Source: JANPLN01 sp041736155
GTDB lineage: Bacteria; Bdellovibrionota; Bdellovibrionia; Bdellovibrionales; JAGQZY01
Direction of reading: 5' to 3'
Assembly (NCBI GenBank): GCA_041736155.1
Contig: JBGSUL010000043.1
Coordinates: 1-14,727, forward strand
Length of the DNA: 14,727 bases
Shown: positions 6,441 to 13,577 of the stretch, piece by piece
Numbering within the stretch: position 1 is the first letter of the stretch
How the letters are laid out: the number at the start of each line of letters is the position of its first letter
The notes under the pieces: model-generated
Databases searched by the model: none
What the model saw: the letters and a program-made list of their open reading frames with translations, nothing else
Told to the model about the DNA's origin: nothing
Position numbers and translations under genes: made by a program

Positions 6441-8389
6441 AGACGGGACTTTTTATCACGGGCACTGATACCGGCGTTGGGAAAACCCACGTTGCGGCAC
6501 TTTTGTGTGCCGTTTTAAAAAAGAAACAAAAAATTTGTTACTACAAACCCGTGCAAACAGGTGTAGATGTAGAAAATGGGATCGGCGATGATGACACGTT
6601 GACGGTCGTAAAGACTGCGGCACTTTCGGATTCAGAATGGCGTCAGCCGACGTACAAATTGCGGGCACCACTTTCTCCTGATCGCGCGGCGGAAAAAGAA
6701 GGCGTCACAATCTCCATTGCTGAGATAGAAAAAGATTTCAATGATCTCGGCGAACAGTTTTGCATTGTTGAAGGCGCAGGGGGACTCCAAGTTCCAATTA
6801 CGGAGTCGTTCAGAATGTCGGGATTGATCAAACAATTCCAACTGCCTTTGATTATTGTGACCTCAACCCGCTTGGGAACCATCAACCATACGCTTCTCAG
6901 TCTGCAGTCTGCTCTAAGTTTGGGTCTCGATGTATTAGGTGTGGTGCTCAACGGAGAGGAAGATCCTGGATTGACTGAGGTGCTTGTTCGCGAGGGAGTT
7001 CCAGTTTTATTTCAGTTGCCACAATGTGAAAATGCCGAGGATGTGGAAAAATCTCTGAGGATTGTTGATAAGTTTGTGGAGAGTGGGGGATTACAAAAAA
7101 CACCCTCGGCAAATATTCGTGAGTTAGATCAGTCTTGTGTTTGGCATCCATTCACGCAGTATAGTTTTGGCGAAGAGTTTCCGCAGGTCGTATCGGGGCA
7201 GGGAAGTTGGCTTACACTTGATACGGGAGAAAAAATTCTCGATGCGATTTCTTCGTGGTGGGTGAATCTTCATGGGCATGGTCATCCCGTGCTTGCGGGA
7301 GCCATCGCACGACAGGCGCACCAATTGGAGCATGTGATTTTTTCTGGCTACACGCATGCCCCCGCCACTCTGTTGAGTCAGAAATTGTTAGAGGCGCTCA
7401 AGCCTGTGAACCCAAAATGGTCGAAAGTCTTTTTTTCTGACAATGGATCGACAGCGGTGGAAGTGGCTCTCAAGATGGCTTATCAGTACCAAGTGCAAAA
7501 GGGTGAGTTAAGACGTCGACGGTTTTTAGCATTACGTGGCTCCTATCATGGCGACACTTTGGCAGCGATGTCAGTGAGTGAGCGCGAAGGATTTCATCAA
7601 GTGTTTACGCCGCTCATGGCCCCCGTGGATTTTTTAGAGCCAGATAATTTTACTGAGCTCGAAGAAAAAAAATCCACTTTTGGTGAGTATGCTGGATTTA
7701 TCTTTGAACCCCTTGTGCAAGGGGCTGGTGGAATGCATCTCTACAGCGCGGAGTATTTGCAAAAGGCTTGTGAACTGATGAGATCCGCAGGCGTGCTCAC
7801 AATTGCCGATGAGATTTTCACCGGCTTTTATCGCACGGGGTCTCTGTGGGCCTGCGAACAGGCGAAGATTTCGCCCGATTTGATTTGTCTCTCAAAAGGT
7901 TTAACTGGTGGGTACCTACCACTTTCGGTGACCGTGGCGACAGATGACATTTTTACGAAATTTCGTGCGCCAGAGATGGGAAAAGCTTTTTTACATGGTC
8001 ACTCGTACACAGCCAATCCCATTGCCTGTGCGGTGGCTTTGGCCTCCTTGGAGCTATTACAAAAACCACTTGTACAGGAGAACATTCAACAGATTGTGGA
8101 ATACACACGTCAGGAAGTGGCGCATTTACGAGATTTGCCGCAGGTCTTTAACGCGCGCTGCTTAGGAACCATTGGCGCTTTTGAGGCGACGTCCACCTAT
8201 AACTATTTTAAGAACGGTGAATTTTCTCGTCTTTTTGCCAAAAAGTGCGAGACCCGAGGAGTGCTGATCCGACCGCTAGGTTCTACAGTATATGTTGTTC
8301 CACCGTACTGTGTGACAAAGGACGAAATGCAGCTTATTTATAAGGCCATTCGCGAAACCGTGTTCGACTTACAAAGGACTATTCCATGA
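6434..8389 (+). CDS. bioDA: BioD-BioA fusion: dethiobiotin synthetase plus DAPA aminotransferase
   Basis: This 651-residue protein joins two consecutive biotin enzymes. Residues 1 to about 220 are BioD: P-loop GTDTGVGKT (10-18), KPVQTG (38-43) and VEGAGGL (112-118). It uses ATP and CO2 to close the ureido ring of DAPA. Residues from about 230 are BioA, the SAM-dependent PLP aminotransferase making DAPA from KAPA: WHPFTQYS, ISSWWVNLHGHGHP, SDNGSTAVEVA, RGSYHGDT, IADEIFTG and Schiff-base Lys488 in LSKGLTGG. The linker is short (about 220-232). The product of the C-terminal half is the substrate of the N-terminal half, so the fusion could channel DAPA. The same domain order is known in plant BIO3-BIO1. 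Both domains look complete. It overlaps bioF by 7 nt and the next gene by 4 nt (ATGA). Confidence 0.94.
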   Translation: MLKTGLFITGTDTGVGKTHVAALLCAVLKKKQKICYYKPVQTGVDVENGIGDDDTLTVVKTAALSDSEWRQPTYKLRAPLSPDRAAEKEGVTISIAEIEKDFNDLGEQFCIVEGAGGLQVPITESFRMSGLIKQFQLPLIIVTSTRLGTINHTLLSLQSALSLGLDVLGVVLNGEEDPGLTEVLVREGVPVLFQLPQCENAEDVEKSLRIVDKFVESGGLQKTPSANIRELDQSCVWHPFTQYSFGEEFPQVVSGQGSWLTLDTGEKILDAISSWWVNLHGHGHPVLAGAIARQAHQLEHVIFSGYTHAPATLLSQKLLEALKPVNPKWSKVFFSDNGSTAVEVALKMAYQYQVQKGELRRRRFLALRGSYHGDTLAAMSVSEREGFHQVFTPLMAPVDFLEPDNFTELEEKKSTFGEYAGFIFEPLVQGAGGMHLYSAEYLQKACELMRSAGVLTIADEIFTGFYRTGSLWACEQAKISPDLICLSKGLTGGYLPLSVTVATDDIFTKFRAPEMGKAFLHGHSYTANPIACAVALASLELLQKPLVQENIQQIVEYTRQEVAHLRDLPQVFNARCLGTIGAFEATSTYNYFKNGEFSRLFAKKCETRGVLIRPLGSTVYVVPPYCVTKDEMQLIYKAIRETVFDLQRTIP

Positions 8390-9036
8390 CAGATTGGAAA
8401 CAGATATTGCAAGAAGTGGTGACTCAACCAGCTGTGCACGCCCGTTTTTTAAATACACTCAGTTTGTTGGAATATATCGGTGCACGTAAAATTATGAAGA
8501 GCCAAGAAGAGTCGCGCATTACACCGATTGTTCTTGCACATATGACGGAAGAGATTCGTCATGCCCAAATTTTAAAAAAATTAGCGATCAAAGTGGGTGG
8601 TGCTTCGGTACAAAGTTATGGCGAAGACAGCGTACTCTGTGGTTATGAAGGGCGTGCCTATATGCAGGCGATTGATCACAAAGCTTGCGAGGTTGTGGGC
8701 GAAAAAAATTCGTGGGTTAATTATCTGTTAACAACGTTGGTGGTGGAAGAGCGCGCACAAGAACTGTATCCTTTTTATGACGAACTCTTGGCGCCTCTTG
8801 GACTCAATGGTCCTCTCAAAGCGATTTTTCGCGAGGAAGAAGAACATCTTGCGCAAGTGATTGAGTCACTCAAAACGGCAGGTGGTCTCAGCGAAACACA
8901 GCTGGAACTTGTACGACAAGAAGAACGAATTCATTTTACGGCATTTTTTGCTGCGGTGGCGGAGCAGATGGCCAGCGAAACAGAAAATGCGGATGGACTA
9001 CAACACAATCTTCGCAATCCAACAGACAGAGTCTAA
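8386..9036 (+). CDS. Ferritin-like diiron protein in the biotin operon, function unknown
   Basis: This 216-residue, mostly helical protein shows the complete four-helix diiron pattern. Glu29 (LLEYIG) is on helix 1, Glu56-x-x-His59 (EEIRH) on helix 2, Glu121/Glu122 (VVEERAQ) on helix 3 and Glu151-x-x-His154 (EEEEHL) on helix 4. The spacings (27 residues from first to second ligand, 29 from Glu122 to Glu151) resemble ferritin-like oxygenases and oxidases such as aldehyde-deformylating oxygenase or MiaE, and the size agrees. The two ExxH motifs argue against the heme-oxygenase-like diiron group. Its ATG overlaps the bioDA stop (ATGA), so it is translated with the biotin enzymes. No pimelate-supplying gene is present here, so an oxidative role in making the pimeloyl moiety is an attractive inference, not a demonstrated function. 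There is no signal peptide or membrane segment. Alternatives are tRNA hydroxylation, iron storage or peroxide reduction. Confidence 0.82.
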   Translation: MTDWKQILQEVVTQPAVHARFLNTLSLLEYIGARKIMKSQEESRITPIVLAHMTEEIRHAQILKKLAIKVGGASVQSYGEDSVLCGYEGRAYMQAIDHKACEVVGEKNSWVNYLLTTLVVEERAQELYPFYDELLAPLGLNGPLKAIFREEEEHLAQVIESLKTAGGLSETQLELVRQEERIHFTAFFAAVAEQMASETENADGLQHNLRNPTDRV

Positions 9037-9053
9037 GATACGGGTGAAGCATC

Positions 9054-9962
9054 ATGCAGGCTCTTGTTTGCCAAAACGTCAAAAAAAATTTTAAATCCTT
9101 TCATGCCCTCAAAGGTGTTTCGTTTACAGTTCAAGAAGGGGAATGTTTTGGACTGCTTGGTCCTAATGGGGCTGGTAAATCAACTTTAATTGGCATGCTC
9201 TATGGAGTCGTGAAACGCTCCTCAGGCAGTATCGAAATTTTTGGCAAGGATCCAGCGTTGCAAGGACGTGATGTGCGTGCACGCTTAGGTGTGGTCACCC
9301 AAGACGACAATCTGGATAACGCCATGACGGTGATCGAAAACATGACCATGTACGCTCGTTACATGGGGATCCCTTCGGCGGAGTGCCTGGAGCGCGTCAC
9401 AGAACTTTTAGAGTTTATGCATTTGGATCATAAAAAAAATGCGGTCATTGAATCGCTCTCGGGAGGGATGAAACGACGTTTAGTCTTTGTGCGCGCGCTC
9501 ATTGCTCGTCCACAAATTCTGATTCTCGATGAGCCCACCACGGGACTCGATCCAGCGGTGCGCCAATTGCTTTGGGATAAAATTAACGAATTAAAAAAAC
9601 AAGGCACTACGGTGATATTAACAACTCATTACATGGATGAGGCCGAGCGCTTATGTGATCGTTTGGTGATTATGGACGAAGGTGAGATTCGTTCGCAGGG
9701 CTCACCCAAAAATCTGATTCAACAACACTGCCCTGCTTTTGTGGCGGGAGTGACAAAGACTCCGGGTCTTGGAGAATCAATGGAACGCTTAGGTTTTTCT
9801 TATTACGAAGACAAACTTCATGGATATATTGGCGGGTCTTCTTTGCGCGAGTTGAGTGAATGTTTAACGACTTCAAATATCGTTCCTCAGTTTTTACGTC
9901 CTTCGAACTTAGAGGATGTCTTTTTAAAAATCACTGGACGAGAGCTGGCAGACCATGAGTGA
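9054..9962 (+). CDS. ABC transporter ATP-binding protein, NodI/CcmA-like
   Basis: This 302-residue ATPase energises the permease encoded next. Visible features are Walker A GPNGAGKST (36-44), Q-loop VTQDD (Gln83), signature LSGGMKRRL (135-143), Walker B ILILDEPTTGLDP (155-167) and switch His192 in TTHYMDEAE. The roughly 90-residue C-terminal extension after the nucleotide-binding domain, ending SNLEDVFLKITGRELAD, is typical of ABC-2 export ATPases of the NodI/drug-resistance type. It starts 17 nt after the diiron gene, with GGTGAAG as a weak ribosome binding site, and overlaps the permease gene by 8 nt. The substrate cannot be read from sequence. Its position suggests co-expression with the biotin genes, but a biotin-related cargo is only a possibility. 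Confidence 0.9.
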   Translation: MQALVCQNVKKNFKSFHALKGVSFTVQEGECFGLLGPNGAGKSTLIGMLYGVVKRSSGSIEIFGKDPALQGRDVRARLGVVTQDDNLDNAMTVIENMTMYARYMGIPSAECLERVTELLEFMHLDHKKNAVIESLSGGMKRRLVFVRALIARPQILILDEPTTGLDPAVRQLLWDKINELKKQGTTVILTTHYMDEAERLCDRLVIMDEGEIRSQGSPKNLIQQHCPAFVAGVTKTPGLGESMERLGFSYYEDKLHGYIGGSSLRELSECLTTSNIVPQFLRPSNLEDVFLKITGRELADHE

Positions 9963-10725
9963 AACTTTAAAGCTCTCATGGCTGATCACAGTTCGTCATT
10001 GGCGTGTGTATCGCAAGTACATATGGTCAAATATTTTGCCGACAGTGATAGAACCCTGTTTTTTTATGCTTTCCTTAGGCTTGGGAATGTCGGCGTTTGT
10101 TAGCGAAATTGACGGAAAAAGTTATGCCACGTTTATGGGCCCCGGTTTGGCCGTATCTGCAGCAATGTTCACGGCTTTTTTTGAATGTAGTTATGGTTTT
10201 TATGTTCGTTTAAAGATGGATGGTATTTACAAAGCACTCCTCACAACTCCCATAAGTCCACGCGAGGTGGTTTTTGGTGAATTGATTTGGGTGTCTCTCA
10301 AGGGCGCATGTATGGCCACGGGTGTGAGTCTAATTTTTATTCTTTTTGGTTTTATACCACTTTCGTGGAATTTATTGGGTCTATTTGGTGTCGGCGCTTT
10401 GGTGGGCCTAGCTTGCGGAGCCATTGGCTTGATCTCAGCAACGATGATTAAAAACATCAGTCAGTTTCAGACGGTGTATGCGTTAATTATTTCGCCGTTG
10501 TTCTTCTTTTCAGGAAATTTATTTCCTGTCGAACGCATGCCAACTTGGTTTCAGGTCGGAGCACACATATCGCCCCTGTATCACGGCGTTAAAATGGGCC
10601 AGATGCTGTTGTGGCAAAATGTGGATGTTTCCGTGTTTTTTCTGCATGCTGGGGAACTTACGGTCATGGCGGTGGTGTTTTGTTGGATTGCTGGAGTAAA
10701 TGTTCAAAAAAGTCTGCAAAGTTGA
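9955..10725 (+). CDS. ABC-2 type permease, NodJ-like
   Basis: This 256-residue inner-membrane protein has about six hydrophobic segments (approximately 24-45, 58-77, 112-135, 140-162, 172-192 and 230-248), as in ABC-2 permeases. The conserved loop before the last helix, GNLFPVERMPTWFQVGAHISPLYHGVK in type, is characteristic of NodJ and relatives (the PxW...PL-H motif). It pairs with the preceding ATPase, overlapping it by 8 nt, and the two form one transporter, probably an exporter. It is the last gene of the moderate-G+C block; A+T-rich DNA begins just after its stop. The cargo is unknown, since family members export lipooligosaccharides, drugs or lipids. Confidence 0.88.
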   Translation: MSETLKLSWLITVRHWRVYRKYIWSNILPTVIEPCFFMLSLGLGMSAFVSEIDGKSYATFMGPGLAVSAAMFTAFFECSYGFYVRLKMDGIYKALLTTPISPREVVFGELIWVSLKGACMATGVSLIFILFGFIPLSWNLLGLFGVGALVGLACGAIGLISATMIKNISQFQTVYALIISPLFFFSGNLFPVERMPTWFQVGAHISPLYHGVKMGQMLLWQNVDVSVFFLHAGELTVMAVVFCWIAGVNVQKSLQS

Positions 10726-10765
10726 AATATGGATTGGTGAATGATGCCTCGTATCAAAGGGGATT

Positions 10766-10801
10766 GTGCGCAAATATCCCAAAAAACACTGGTATATCTG
10801 A
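10766..10801 (+). other. 11-codon mini-ORF in frame with the downstream dioxygenase, ended by TGA
   Basis: A GTG at 10766 preceded by AAAGGGGA (10757-10763) opens MRKYPKKHWYI, which stops at TGA 10799-10801. The frame continues directly into the next gene, whose first usable codon (GTG 10805) lacks a ribosome binding site. This may be a short leader whose translation feeds the next gene, or the true N-terminus of that gene broken by a nonsense mutation. It may also be chance. Confidence 0.35.
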
Positions 10802-10804
10802 GTT

Positions 10805-11590
10805 GTGAATAATTCAATTTGGCATGATTCACTTAAGCTATTTAAAAATTCCCCGGCTTATGATTCTAGCTGTGATCCTCGCTGTTTACCAGAGAGAGCG
10901 GTACTTCCTGCGGCTAAAAAGTTGTTATATGAACCTCATTTTTACTTAGGACCAGCCAAGTTTGATGCAAACAAAGTTGATGAAGAGCTAAAGCGTTTAG
11001 AAGAGGAAGAGTGGGCGGCTTACAATAATGATGTTTTAAAAAAGAGACAAGCAGGGACGTCGAAGTATTGGACGGCAAAATTCTTACGAAATTTTTCTGA
11101 AGACCCCGATTTTGGTTTTGGTGAAACAATAGATTATTTAGAACTTATGGGAAAGTCACATTTGGTAGAAAATGGTCGGTGCAAACCTGAGCACCTTGTT
11201 AAAACCACTTTGTGGAATAAGATTCCAACAATCACTGGGATTATTTCTCAATTTGTAAACATACAAATGTGTGATCGCATTTTAATTTCAAAAATTGACG
11301 GTAAACAAAGAGTGAATTGGCATAGTCATTGTTATTATGAAAAAAGTTATGATTTTGCTTATATTCATATACCTTTAAAAACGAATAAGGACACAGAAAT
11401 GTTGGTTCATATGGATGGTGTTACGTACTCACAACATTACGGACTCCAAGAGGCGTGGATTATCAACACACAGCACAACCATGCTGTGAATAATGCAACA
11501 TCAAGTTCAAGATACCATTTGTTAATTTTGGGTTCTTTTAAAGATGAGATTTTGATCGATAATATTAATCATGGGACGCGGAATAATTAA
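10805..11590 (+). CDS. Aspartyl/asparaginyl beta-hydroxylase-like 2-oxoglutarate dioxygenase
   Basis: The C-terminal half of this 261-residue protein resembles the Asp/Asn beta-hydroxylase (double-stranded beta-helix) family. The first iron-binding block is VNWHSHCYYEKSYDF (His173/His175), followed by AYIHIPLKTNKDTEMLV, then EAWIINTQHNHAVNNATSSSRYHLLI. That last block holds the distal His226 and the Arg236 that binds 2-oxoglutarate. Family members hydroxylate protein side chains or small acidic substrates. The N-terminal 150 residues are charged, include a Glu-rich helix (about 57-72) and match nothing I recognise. The start is GTG 10805, the first possible after an in-frame TGA at 10799, with no ribosome binding site, so the N-terminus is uncertain (see the mini-ORF upstream). 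It is the first gene of an A+T-rich five-gene run, 3 nt before the SET gene. Confidence 0.75.
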   Translation: MNNSIWHDSLKLFKNSPAYDSSCDPRCLPERAVLPAAKKLLYEPHFYLGPAKFDANKVDEELKRLEEEEWAAYNNDVLKKRQAGTSKYWTAKFLRNFSEDPDFGFGETIDYLELMGKSHLVENGRCKPEHLVKTTLWNKIPTITGIISQFVNIQMCDRILISKIDGKQRVNWHSHCYYEKSYDFAYIHIPLKTNKDTEMLVHMDGVTYSQHYGLQEAWIINTQHNHAVNNATSSSRYHLLILGSFKDEILIDNINHGTRNN

Positions 11591-11593
11591 AAA

Positions 11594-12067
11594 ATGACAT
11601 CGGGAAATTATTTTTGGATTCACCCTAATACGGAAGTTATAGAAAGTATTATACATGGTTTTGGTAGAAAAGCTTTATCAACAATACGTGCTGGAGAGGC
11701 CGTTTGTGTTGCTGGCGGCCATGCTCATCTTAAAAAAAACGTAAAATGGGATACAGGCTTATTAATCGACGAAGAGTTTATTTTACAAATGCCCCCACAT
11801 TCGAATTATGAAGCATTTTTAAATCATAGTTGTGATCCCAATCTATACATTGATGGCCAAATTGTTTTTAGAGCTTTACGGGAGATATTATCTGGTGAAG
11901 AATTAACAGTCGATTATGGATCATTTATGGTAGTGCAGAGTGTAGTTATTGATAAATGTGGATGTGGTTCTGATCGATGCCGAAAGAGAATCACTGGAGA
12001 AGATTATATGAGTATAGATAAGCCCCTTAGCTGGTATGCTCAAAAATTAAAAAATAGGAACAGTTGA
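11594..12067 (+). CDS. SET-domain protein lysine methyltransferase
   Basis: This 157-residue protein is a small SET domain. GFGRKALSTIRAGE (22-35) is the opening strand motif, NHSCDPN (77-83) the SAM-binding pseudoknot motif and FRALREILSGEELTVDYG (92-109) the second pseudoknot part with catalytic-region Tyr108. The post-SET cysteines C-x-C-x4-C (Cys122, Cys124, Cys129) follow. Together with Cys80 of NHSC they supply the four ligands of the zinc cluster that shapes the lysine channel in histone-type SET enzymes, so the protein looks catalytically complete. There is no signal peptide. Bacterial SET proteins act on the host's or their own proteins; the target here is unknown. The gene starts 3 nt after the dioxygenase stop and ends 19 nt before the secreted-protein gene. 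Confidence 0.87.
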   Translation: MTSGNYFWIHPNTEVIESIIHGFGRKALSTIRAGEAVCVAGGHAHLKKNVKWDTGLLIDEEFILQMPPHSNYEAFLNHSCDPNLYIDGQIVFRALREILSGEELTVDYGSFMVVQSVVIDKCGCGSDRCRKRITGEDYMSIDKPLSWYAQKLKNRNS

Positions 12068-12073
12068 ACTATT

Positions 12074-12081
12074 AGGGGGTG
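12074..12081 (+). promoter_or_regulatory. Strong extended Shine-Dalgarno sequence
   Basis: AGGGGGTG followed by ATTAA and ATG 12087 nearly matches the full complement of the 16S rRNA 3' end (AGGAGGTGAT). It is the best ribosome binding site in the A+T-rich cassette and suggests that the secreted protein is made in larger amounts than its neighbours. Confidence 0.6.
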
Positions 12082-12086
12082 ATTAA

Positions 12087-13184
12087 ATGTGGACTGCCTT
12101 TTTACTATTGTTAAATATAATACATTTTGAAAATGCGTTTGCGGAAGACGCCTTCTTTAAAAATATTCAAAATAAACCTATTGCATATCAAAAAAAAGTT
12201 TTACGTTCACGAACACAGAAATATTTAGAATCTGGGCTGGACTTGTCTATCAGTGAAACATTAAGAGCCTTGTATTTGGTAGAGGAGTCACCTTCCGTAT
12301 TCTATTCCACATTAAATCAACTACTAAATAAAACATCAACAACCAAAAGCTCACAAGAGTTAGCTCTAATTATAATATCCGATTGCGATAATTATAGATG
12401 CGCAGAAAATATTCACCGAATAATACAAAATCAAAATTCAGATTTCTTAAAAAAATTTTCTGACGAAATGTTCGATGGTAAAACTTTAAATAAAATTTAT
12501 GACCCAAATTACATAACTCAGGAAGATTTTAAAAAAATAGGAACCTTCGCCATCGAATATGATAAAAAAAATATACTGCATATTTTGCAGTGGGCAAACA
12601 ATTTTTTCTACCTTGATATGTTTGATTACTTTAATAAAACGGATTTTGGAGATATTTCAAAGGAAATATGGTTCGAATTTGAGGTCTGTAAGGCACAATT
12701 TCTAAAAGGTTTGTTAGAAAATGCAATAAAGTGTTTCTCGAAAAATCAAAACCCTTGGTTTGTTTTTGAGAAATATTTAATCGAAATAAAAACTGGGGCA
12801 GAAAAACCCAATGCAGAAAAAATGAATAAATATGTAGAGGAAATAGAAAAATTTGATCACGCAAAGTCTACAAGAGCACGGCTCTCAAAAATCATTAATC
12901 TAAATAAAATGGACAATGAAGATAAGGTCGTCTTTGCAAATAAAGACCTTTGTAAAAGTTCTCCGCAAGGATTCTCAGTGTTAACTTTAAACAAAATATT
13001 TAAATTTTTAGATAAGAACGAGGAGATCAATTGTCAGGAAATTTTTGAGAAAAACAATTCTCAATATTTTATTTACAAAGTGTATGTTGGAGAAAAAAAT
13101 TCTTCAGAACTGGAAAAGATGTTTGGTAAGTTTTCGCCCTTAGTTCAACTTAATGATTTTGTTGCAAATAAAGATAACAAATAG
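12087..13184 (+). CDS. Secreted protein of unknown function
   Basis: This 365-residue protein begins with a short signal peptide: hydrophobic core TAFLLLLNII, then a likely cleavage site after Ala19 (NAFA|EDAF). There is no lipobox cysteine, so it is expected in the periplasm or outside. The mature part is rich in Lys, Asn, Glu and Phe and appears alpha-helical, with pairs of hydrophobic helices (for example 60-110 and 160-215) that could be a TPR- or HEAT-like solenoid. I do not recognise the family. Cysteines are few and partly paired (SDCDNYRC). The gene lies between the SET and DUF6165-like genes with short gaps and a very strong ribosome binding site. It might be the substrate or a partner of the modifying enzymes encoded beside it, but nothing in the sequence proves this. 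Confidence 0.75.
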   Translation: MWTAFLLLLNIIHFENAFAEDAFFKNIQNKPIAYQKKVLRSRTQKYLESGLDLSISETLRALYLVEESPSVFYSTLNQLLNKTSTTKSSQELALIIISDCDNYRCAENIHRIIQNQNSDFLKKFSDEMFDGKTLNKIYDPNYITQEDFKKIGTFAIEYDKKNILHILQWANNFFYLDMFDYFNKTDFGDISKEIWFEFEVCKAQFLKGLLENAIKCFSKNQNPWFVFEKYLIEIKTGAEKPNAEKMNKYVEEIEKFDHAKSTRARLSKIINLNKMDNEDKVVFANKDLCKSSPQGFSVLTLNKIFKFLDKNEEINCQEIFEKNNSQYFIYKVYVGEKNSSELEKMFGKFSPLVQLNDFVANKDNK

Positions 13185-13202
13185 CTCAGATAGGAGATGG
13201 AG

Positions 13203-13577
13203 TTGAAGGTTTACTGCCCTGTTTCTATTGGAGAATTGTGTGATAAATTCTCTATATTAACGATCAAAATGAATAAAATTAATGATCCAGATAAACTAAG
13301 ATTTCTTAATGCAGAAATTAAGGAACTTCATTCGATCATTGCTAGTCTTAATCTAGAAAACATACATGAGGCAATCAGTAATTTGGAAAGGGTAAATCGA
13401 GATCTTTGGGATTTAGAGGAAAAAATAAGGTTTCTGCGCATCAATAAAGAAGACAAAGAAGAACTTTCAGAAATTGCTCTGTTGATAGCAGAGACTAATG
13501 ACAAACGATTTTCCTTAAAAAATAAAATAAACAATAAATATTTAAGTGCATTTAGAGAGGTAAAGTCTTTTGATTAA
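13203..13577 (+). CDS. DUF6165-like protein
   Basis: This small helical cytoplasmic protein matches the pattern of DUF6165 as I remember it: an N-terminal PVSIGELCDKFSILTIKMNKI, a middle NRDLWDLEEKIR, and a C-terminal ETNDKRFSLKNKIN. Members have no assigned biochemical role; I recall them beside sugar-polymer or glycosylation genes, but cannot check that here. The start is set at TTG 13203 because AGGAG (13192-13196) lies 6 nt upstream. The ATG at 13197 directly abuts that sequence and cannot use it. This gives 124 residues beginning at the conserved strand. Much of the protein is probably a long helical hairpin (about 25-115). It overlaps the next gene by 8 nt, implying coupled translation. 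Confidence 0.72.
   Translation: MKVYCPVSIGELCDKFSILTIKMNKINDPDKLRFLNAEIKELHSIIASLNLENIHEAISNLERVNRDLWDLEEKIRFLRINKEDKEELSEIALLIAETNDKRFSLKNKINNKYLSAFREVKSFD

Noticed and set aside
10611..10808. 65-residue frame bridging the permease end and the dioxygenase start
   Set aside because: It mostly overlaps the permease gene in another frame and ends at the start of the next gene; no homology is evident.
13197..13202. ATG 13197 as start of the DUF6165-like protein
   Set aside because: The AGGAG ribosome binding site directly abuts this ATG, whereas TTG 13203 has 6-nt spacing and starts at the conserved strand; two residues are at stake.
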